NCBI RefSeq assembly: GCF_014359955.1
Contig: NZ_JACIYL010000087.1
Span: 1 to 9,699 of the forward strand
Reading direction: 5' to 3'
Source of the DNA: Thermogutta sp.
GTDB taxonomy: Bacteria > Planctomycetota > Planctomycetia > Pirellulales > Thermoguttaceae
DNA: 9,699 nucleotides
The stretch's first letter is position 1, and each line of letters begins with the position of its first letter. The notes under the pieces are model-generated. The model searched no databases. It saw only the letters and a list, made by a program, of their open reading frames with translations, and was not told the DNA's origin. A program made the translations under genes and the position numbers. Of the stretch, positions 5,662 to 9,699 are shown one piece after another.

Positions 5662-6872
5662 CCGGCTGGTGGGTGAGGATTCCTGTGCGTGAAAAGCCGA
5701 TCCGCGACGGGCGGCACGGTGTGACGCTCATCGAGCTGCTCGTCGTCATCACGATTCTGCTCATCCTTCTTGCGGTGATGGTGCCGCGAATACGGCCGAT
5801 GATGGAGCAGCGGCGGATTCGTGAGGCATCGCGAACGGTTTCGGCGTTCTTTTATGCCGCTCGCAATCGTGCCATGGAGATCGGTCGGCCGGTCGGCGTG
5901 TCCATCGAACGTCTGAAAATCCAGCCGGAAGCCGCGGTGACCCTACGGATGGTAGAAGAACCACCAGCCTACGCGGGAGATGTCATCGGGGCCCGCGCCA
6001 TCGTCCGGCGGCTGGGAACGAGCACGGTCTTTCAGGTTCGCCTCAACACGGCCGAGGTCGCAAGCGTGCTCACCCAGACCCTTCCCGTGGCGGTGGGAGA
6101 TGTCATCACGTTCGAATCACAGGGGGTGCGTTACCGGATTGTGGGCCTGGATCTGAACGGAGATGGCAATGCCGACGCAGATTCCGACAATTTGATCGGC
6201 GATCCCAACTTCCCCGTTCAGAGCACGCCGTTCGCGGTGCTTCTGGTGAAACTCGAAGATGTGGCGGACACACCCTGGCCGGCAACGACCAACCCGTCGG
6301 CTCCCTTCCCGCCTGAAAACCCCGCCAACGGGATCGGTTCGCGCCCGGTGACATTCCAGATCTATCGCCGCCCCGAATCGACCGCGGCGGCCCCCGTCCG
6401 ATTGCCAACGGGAACAGTGATCGACCTGTATTCCTCGGGCACCGACAGCATGGTCATGATGGGAAATCCCAGTGGTTTCGTCCCTGTGGACCACAACACG
6501 AGCACTTCCGAAGTCGAAGATCCGACCCCTGTCATCGTGCTCTTTGCCCCGGACGGTCGCGTCCAGCGGGTGTTCTATGAGAACACGCAATCGGCAGTCA
6601 CAGAGCCGATCTATTTCCTCATCGGGCGCTGGGAGCGGATGCCTGCCCTGGCAAGTGCACCACCGAACCCGCGAGGTCCGTCTCTGGCCGAAGACGGTCT
6701 CTACAACTGGCAGGACATCACCAATTACTGGCTGGTGATTAATCCCAATACGGGTTTGGCCGTTACTGCCCCGGTGAGCGGTACCACGATGGTCAATAAC
6801 GTGAAGGTTCCCAACGATCTGTACGCGGCTCGCAATGATGCCCGACTGATGAAAGGCGTGGGAGGACGCTGA
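5658..6872 (+). CDS. gspH: GspH/FimT-like minor pseudopilin
   Basis: Minor pseudopilin of 404 aa. The 21-residue leader ends GRHG; the mature protein would begin VTLIELLVVITILLILLAVM, with Glu at position 5 (E26) but Val rather than Phe at position 1. The following helix, RIREASRTVSAFFYAARNRA then GRPVGVSI (53-83), is the hallmark of the GspH/FimT family. GspH is usually 150-200 aa, so this protein carries a large extra C-terminal part rich in Pro, Thr and Asn. An Asp-rich loop DLNGDGNADADSD (165-177) looks like a calcium-binding dockerin/thrombospondin-3 type loop. The start at 5658 is chosen over 5613 for the ATGA overlap and the ribosome binding site spacing. It ends 1 nt before the next start codon. 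In T2SS, GspH joins the shaft to the tip complex; that role here is inferred from family. Confidence 0.8.
   Translation: MTGWWVRIPVREKPIRDGRHGVTLIELLVVITILLILLAVMVPRIRPMMEQRRIREASRTVSAFFYAARNRAMEIGRPVGVSIERLKIQPEAAVTLRMVEEPPAYAGDVIGARAIVRRLGTSTVFQVRLNTAEVASVLTQTLPVAVGDVITFESQGVRYRIVGLDLNGDGNADADSDNLIGDPNFPVQSTPFAVLLVKLEDVADTPWPATTNPSAPFPPENPANGIGSRPVTFQIYRRPESTAAAPVRLPTGTVIDLYSSGTDSMVMMGNPSGFVPVDHNTSTSEVEDPTPVIVLFAPDGRVQRVFYENTQSAVTEPIYFLIGRWERMPALASAPPNPRGPSLAEDGLYNWQDITNYWLVINPNTGLAVTAPVSGTTMVNNVKVPNDLYAARNDARLMKGVGGR
6861..6866 (+). promoter_or_regulatory. Strong ribosome binding site supporting a GTG start
   Basis: GGAGGA is a near-perfect Shine-Dalgarno sequence, 7 nt before GTG at 6874. 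It lies within the last codons of the preceding gene. It supports GTG as the start of the GspI/PilV-like gene, for which no ATG lies between that site and the signal sequence. Confidence 0.65.
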
Positions 6873-6873
6873 G

Positions 6874-8115
6874 GTGATTCATCCTGGGACAACCCTGACG
6901 CCAACGGCGACCCGCCCGGAACTCTCCCCCGCGGGGAAGCGCGGCGGCTTCAGTTTGCTGGAAGTCCTCATCGCCATGTTCATCCTCACGGTGGGGATGC
7001 TGGGGATCGCCGCCGTGGTGGTGATCGGCAATATGTCGGCGATGCGGGCGCTGATTGCGGATCGTACAGCCACCGTCGGGCGTAATGCCCTTTCTGAAGT
7101 CCGTGTTCGCGAATGGCTGGAGCCTGTGCGATGGCTCACCGTTCAGGGTTCACCGGTTGTGTCAAGTCGGGACCAGCCTTTGCCGCTCGGTGAGTCCTTC
7201 TGCATCGACCCCCTGTACATCGCCCAGATCAACAACCAGCAAGGCGCTGTGCCCAACGCTCGATCCGCGGACCTGGCCCGATTCCCTTACAATCCCCCGG
7301 GTACCGCATTGAGCATGCTTCGGGTTACCGTCAACATTGCGGCCAATCCAACGCTGGCGGCAAACGTCCAGGCGATCCTTATGAACCCGCAGATCTGGCA
7401 GCGTATCGTGGTGGGCGAAGATGACCTGGTGTTCGACCCAAGCCGACTGACCCGGCCACGGTTGCTGTTTCGAACGGACACGGGAGCGGCGGTTCCATTG
7501 CCCACTTTGCCAGGCGATACCGGGTCGGGCAATCCGCTCTATGCCGATTACCAGGGGATGTACTCCTGGATGATCACGGTGGTTCCCCAGGTGCCGAGAA
7601 GTCCCTCCGGCACGCAGAAATATCTCGTTTCTGCCGTGGTCTTTCGCGATCGCAATTTCCTGTGGCGCGATGATCCCGCAGCGGAAGTTCCCGGAGAGCG
7701 AGTGGCCACGGCGAATTTTCTGGGTGGGGGCGATCTGCGGCTCTCCATTCCCACAAGTCGCGTCGCGGATGCCGCTCAGGCCGACGCCTACCTGAGGGTC
7801 CCGGAGGGCCAGTACATTCTGCTGGCCGGGCGCGCCCTCGTCAGCAGCAACCCGCAGGAGTGGCAGAACGTGTTTCTGTGGTATCGGGTAGTGGCTGCGG
7901 GAGACGTGGTCAACCAGAACCAGAGTTATTTCCGAGAAATCACCGTGGCGGGACCGGACTGGAATATTTCCTGGTGTCTTCGCACCAATAACGATACCGA
8001 TGGGGATGGCGTGCCCGTAGAAACTCAGGCCGTGCTGTGCACCAACGTTTACGGCGTGTACACCGAGGTGATCGACCCGGAAATCCTGAGCCGCGCGTCG
8101 TTCGCTGCTCGCTGA
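6874..8115 (+). CDS. GspI/PilV-like minor pseudopilin, GTG start
   Basis: Minor pseudopilin of 413 aa. A long 25-residue leader ends GKRGG; cleavage is predicted between G25 and F26, giving FSLLEVLIAMFILTVGMLGI with Glu at mature position 5 (E30). The SLLEVLIAM..L.VG.LG.. pattern is the PilV/GspI-type N-terminus. The C-terminal part is much larger than in GspI (about 120 aa) or PilV (about 180). It contains an Asp-rich loop NDTDGDGVPVET (373-384) near the end, similar to loops in the neighbouring genes. The start is GTG, set by GGAGGA 7 nt upstream, and lies 1 nt after the previous stop codon, so translation is probably coupled. In T2SS, GspI nucleates the tip with GspJ and GspK; no GspJ-like gene is seen between this gene and the GspK-like one. 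Family assignment between PilV and GspI is uncertain. Confidence 0.75.
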   Translation: MIHPGTTLTPTATRPELSPAGKRGGFSLLEVLIAMFILTVGMLGIAAVVVIGNMSAMRALIADRTATVGRNALSEVRVREWLEPVRWLTVQGSPVVSSRDQPLPLGESFCIDPLYIAQINNQQGAVPNARSADLARFPYNPPGTALSMLRVTVNIAANPTLAANVQAILMNPQIWQRIVVGEDDLVFDPSRLTRPRLLFRTDTGAAVPLPTLPGDTGSGNPLYADYQGMYSWMITVVPQVPRSPSGTQKYLVSAVVFRDRNFLWRDDPAAEVPGERVATANFLGGGDLRLSIPTSRVADAAQADAYLRVPEGQYILLAGRALVSSNPQEWQNVFLWYRVVAAGDVVNQNQSYFREITVAGPDWNISWCLRTNNDTDGDGVPVETQAVLCTNVYGVYTEVIDPEILSRASFAAR

Positions 8116-8116
8116 A

Positions 8117-8156
8117 GCGTCCCGGTGGGTGGGTCCCCGCCGAGATGCTCGGACGC
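8117..8156 (+). other. Compound hairpin after the GspI/PilV-like stop codon
   Basis: GCGTCC (8117-8122) pairs with GGACGC (8151-8156). Directly inside, CGGTGGG (8123-8129) pairs with CCCGCCG (8136-8142, one G-U), leaving an 8-nt bulge at 8143-8150 and a 6-nt apical loop. This gives 13 pairs, mostly GC, starting 1 nt after the stop codon. There is no T run, so it is not a standard intrinsic terminator. It may lower read-through or protect the 3' end of the upstream message, so that the large downstream gene is expressed at a different level. The rest of the 186-bp gap (to 8301) shows no gene and no clear promoter. Confidence 0.4.
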
Positions 8157-8288
8157 ACCGGCCAGACACGCCGCAACACATTCACGGCAGCCAGGGCCCG
8201 CCAAACGGCGAACCCATCCCGGATGTTTGAATGAGAGCGCGACAGCCATCCCGGTCGCCCAGGGCAGGCGGACCGGAGAGCAACATTC

Positions 8289-8293
8289 GAGGT
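8289..8293 (+). promoter_or_regulatory. Ribosome binding site that favours the second of two ATGs
   Basis: GAGGT lies 8 nt before ATG 8302 but only 2 nt before the in-frame ATG at 8296. Normal spacing therefore favours 8302; the two starts differ by two residues (Met-Asn). Confidence 0.5.
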
Positions 8294-8301
8294 ACATGAA
8301 C

Positions 8302-9699
8302 ATGAGGATCCAGGCCAAACCGACACCACGAAAAGGCGTTGTCCTGCTTTTGACGCTGGCGATCCTCTCGGTATTCGGGCTGATTGTGCTGGCCTACGTG
8401 GTCCTGACGGGACACACCCGGCGGGGAGCGGAGGCCGCCAAACGCTTCCAGGAGCAGTACGACCCACCCGACCAGACGATCATGCAGGTAGCCCTGGACG
8501 TGATCCGCGGCTCCAATAACCCCCACTCCTCCATCTGGTGCCACAGCCTACTGGAAGACGTTTACGGAGAAAAATGGGTGGCGGGGGCGATCCCGCCCTT
8601 TTCTCCGCCGACCCCTCCCACCCTTATTCCCGTAGCTGGCGGACAGATCTGGGGTTTTCTTCCCAATTTCCCGAGTCCCGAACGATGGGTCGGTTGTCCG
8701 CTCACTTTCCTCACGCCTCCGGTAGCGGGAATCACCACGCGAATCGTGGACTATGATGCCGTCAACAATCGGCTCCTTGTGGTGGCGCCCGAGAGCGTTT
8801 CCTTTGCCGCTGTCCAGAACAAGTTGCAGAGTGGCCAGGTCATCAACTATCTCGTCGATGGTCGGGCCTTCTCGGGCACGGGCGTTGGATTTAACAACAC
8901 GGATCGCCTGGCCGCTACGGATCTCCAGGGCATGCCCTATGCCCTTACCCCAAATGCCGCCGTCAGAGAATTTCTCCAGCAATATGCGGGCCCTGACGGC
9001 GTGCCCGGCACCGCAGACGATGGCCTTCTTTCTGCCAACGAAGACTACGATGCGGCCGACTACCAGAATATGTTTCTGGCGATGGTGCTGCCGCACCCTG
9101 CCACCGGAGAGTCGCTTGTGCCGGAACCGTCCTTCCATCGGGTGTCGCTCATCGCCTACTGGTTCAACCAGGCGATCAACGGCAACATCATCAACTGGGG
9201 CTCGATCAGCGACCCGGCCGTGCGGTTCAATTACCTTCTGCGTCCAGAAACAATCCCCGACCCCCAGGTGCGACGCCAGGTGGCCCTGTTTGAGCGGAAA
9301 TTCATTCTCCGGCCTCTTCGCGTGTTCCACCCCAACTTCGACGGCAGTAATCCGAGCTACCAGCCGGGATTCGATGACACCAACAACGATGGTCAGCCGG
9401 ATTCGCTCCTGAGCATCAATCCCAATTCATGGCGATGGGATGTGGACAACGATGGCGACGGCGTGCCGGACAGCATCTGGGTCGATGTGGGGCTGCCCAT
9501 CCGTCAACTGCCCGATGGAAGGCGCTACAAGCCCCTCGCCGCCATCCTCTGCGTGGATTTGGACGGGCGACTCAATCTCAACGCCCACGGCTCGCTCGTC
9601 CAGGCCGACCCGCGGTATTATCAGCAGGACACCCTCAACGTCGATGGTGCTCCTGTGGGAGCGAACTGGATCCTCGCTGCCGGCCCGGACACCAACACC
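8302..9699 (+). CDS. Large GspK-like pseudopilin-type protein, partial (3' end outside window)
   Basis: The frame is open from the ATG to the last base (466 codons, no stop), so the C-terminus is missing. The N-terminus is a short class III signal: MRIQAKPTPRKG, then VVLLLTLAILSVFGLIVLAY. Cleavage is predicted between G12 and V13, with a membrane helix at about 13-34. There is no Glu at mature position 5 (Leu instead), as in GspK, the tip pseudopilin of T2SS, and in PilX/PilK-like proteins. The exported part has AGPDGVPGTADD (233-244) and three Asp-rich loops: DDTNNDGQPD (358-367), DVDNDGDGVPDSIWVD (380-395) and DLDGRLNLN (419-427), which resemble thrombospondin-3 or EF-hand calcium sites. 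The stretch after them (VGLPI, RRYKPLAAILCVDLDGRLNLNAHG) I recall from large planctomycete proteins of unknown function. The length already exceeds GspK (about 330 aa). It is last in the cluster within this window, 186 bp after the GspI-like gene. The GspK assignment rests on N-terminus and position only. Confidence 0.75.
   Translation, partial: MRIQAKPTPRKGVVLLLTLAILSVFGLIVLAYVVLTGHTRRGAEAAKRFQEQYDPPDQTIMQVALDVIRGSNNPHSSIWCHSLLEDVYGEKWVAGAIPPFSPPTPPTLIPVAGGQIWGFLPNFPSPERWVGCPLTFLTPPVAGITTRIVDYDAVNNRLLVVAPESVSFAAVQNKLQSGQVINYLVDGRAFSGTGVGFNNTDRLAATDLQGMPYALTPNAAVREFLQQYAGPDGVPGTADDGLLSANEDYDAADYQNMFLAMVLPHPATGESLVPEPSFHRVSLIAYWFNQAINGNIINWGSISDPAVRFNYLLRPETIPDPQVRRQVALFERKFILRPLRVFHPNFDGSNPSYQPGFDDTNNDGQPDSLLSINPNSWRWDVDNDGDGVPDSIWVDVGLPIRQLPDGRRYKPLAAILCVDLDGRLNLNAHGSLVQADPRYYQQDTLNVDGAPVGANWILAAGPDTNT

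Noticed and set aside
7162..8181. Long antisense frame (339 codons) opposite the GspI/PilV-like gene
   Set aside because: Same reasoning: a shadow of a well-supported gene with no domain of its own.
8037..8234. Small frame of 65 codons across the end of the GspI/PilV-like gene, possibly a frameshifted extension
   Set aside because: No ribosome binding site and no motif; the GspI/PilV-like gene ends with a stop followed at once by a stable hairpin, consistent with a true end.
8753..9412. Open frame of 219 codons on the + strand and one of 260 codons on the - strand over the last gene
   Set aside because: The frame from 8302 is open without a stop to the window edge and carries a prepilin-like signal and Asp-rich motifs; the others are Arg/Ser/Thr-rich shadows.

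Overview
The window is a co-directional (+ strand) gene cluster for a type II secretion / type IV pilus-like machine. It has seven protein genes and no visible RNA genes, CRISPR arrays or mobile elements. The GC-rich sequence, the very long multi-gene pseudopilin set, the family-specific stretches in the pseudopilins (for example ALVFWLGGLPD in the third gene and the DGDGVPDSIWVD block in the last) and the extra hydrophobic segment in the GspF homologue all suggest a planctomycete, perhaps a Pirellulales/Thermogutta-like lineage. That placement is inference from recalled family style, not from a search.

Layout. Positions 1-174 are a leader with a strong hairpin. Next come a GspE/PilB-type assembly ATPase with an N-terminal tandem MshEN (c-di-GMP-type) motif (175-1890) and a GspF/PilC-type inner-membrane platform protein (2036-3370), separated by 145 bp that contain a bulged hairpin. 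A 360-bp non-coding stretch follows. It holds several hairpins, a good intrinsic terminator (3618-3648) and a possible -10 box (TACAAT), so a second transcription unit probably starts there. That unit encodes five proteins with class III (prepilin-like) signal sequences: a GspG-like pseudopilin (3731-4690), a second GspG-like pseudopilin (4687-5661), a GspH/FimT-like pseudopilin (5658-6872), a GspI/PilV-like pseudopilin (6874-8115) and, after a 186-bp gap with another hairpin, a large GspK-like protein that is still open at the window edge (8302-9699). The first three junctions are ATGA overlaps or a 1-nt gap, which implies translational coupling.

How they work together. The ATPase would power, through the GspF platform, assembly of a short periplasmic pseudopilus. 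The four E5-containing pseudopilins would build its shaft and tip, and the GspK-like protein, which lacks Glu5, would sit at the tip. No prepilin peptidase, secretin, PilM/N/O or GspL/M, PilT or GspJ is present here, so they must be elsewhere if the machine is complete.

Most notable points: EF-hand/thrombospondin-3-like Asp-rich loops recur in four consecutive pseudopilin-type genes; the second pseudopilin has Ser instead of Gly before its cleavage site; the GspF homologue has an extra hydrophobic segment inserted in its second cytoplasmic domain; all pseudopilins are two to three times the usual size with long leaders; and a c-di-GMP-type domain sits on the assembly ATPase.
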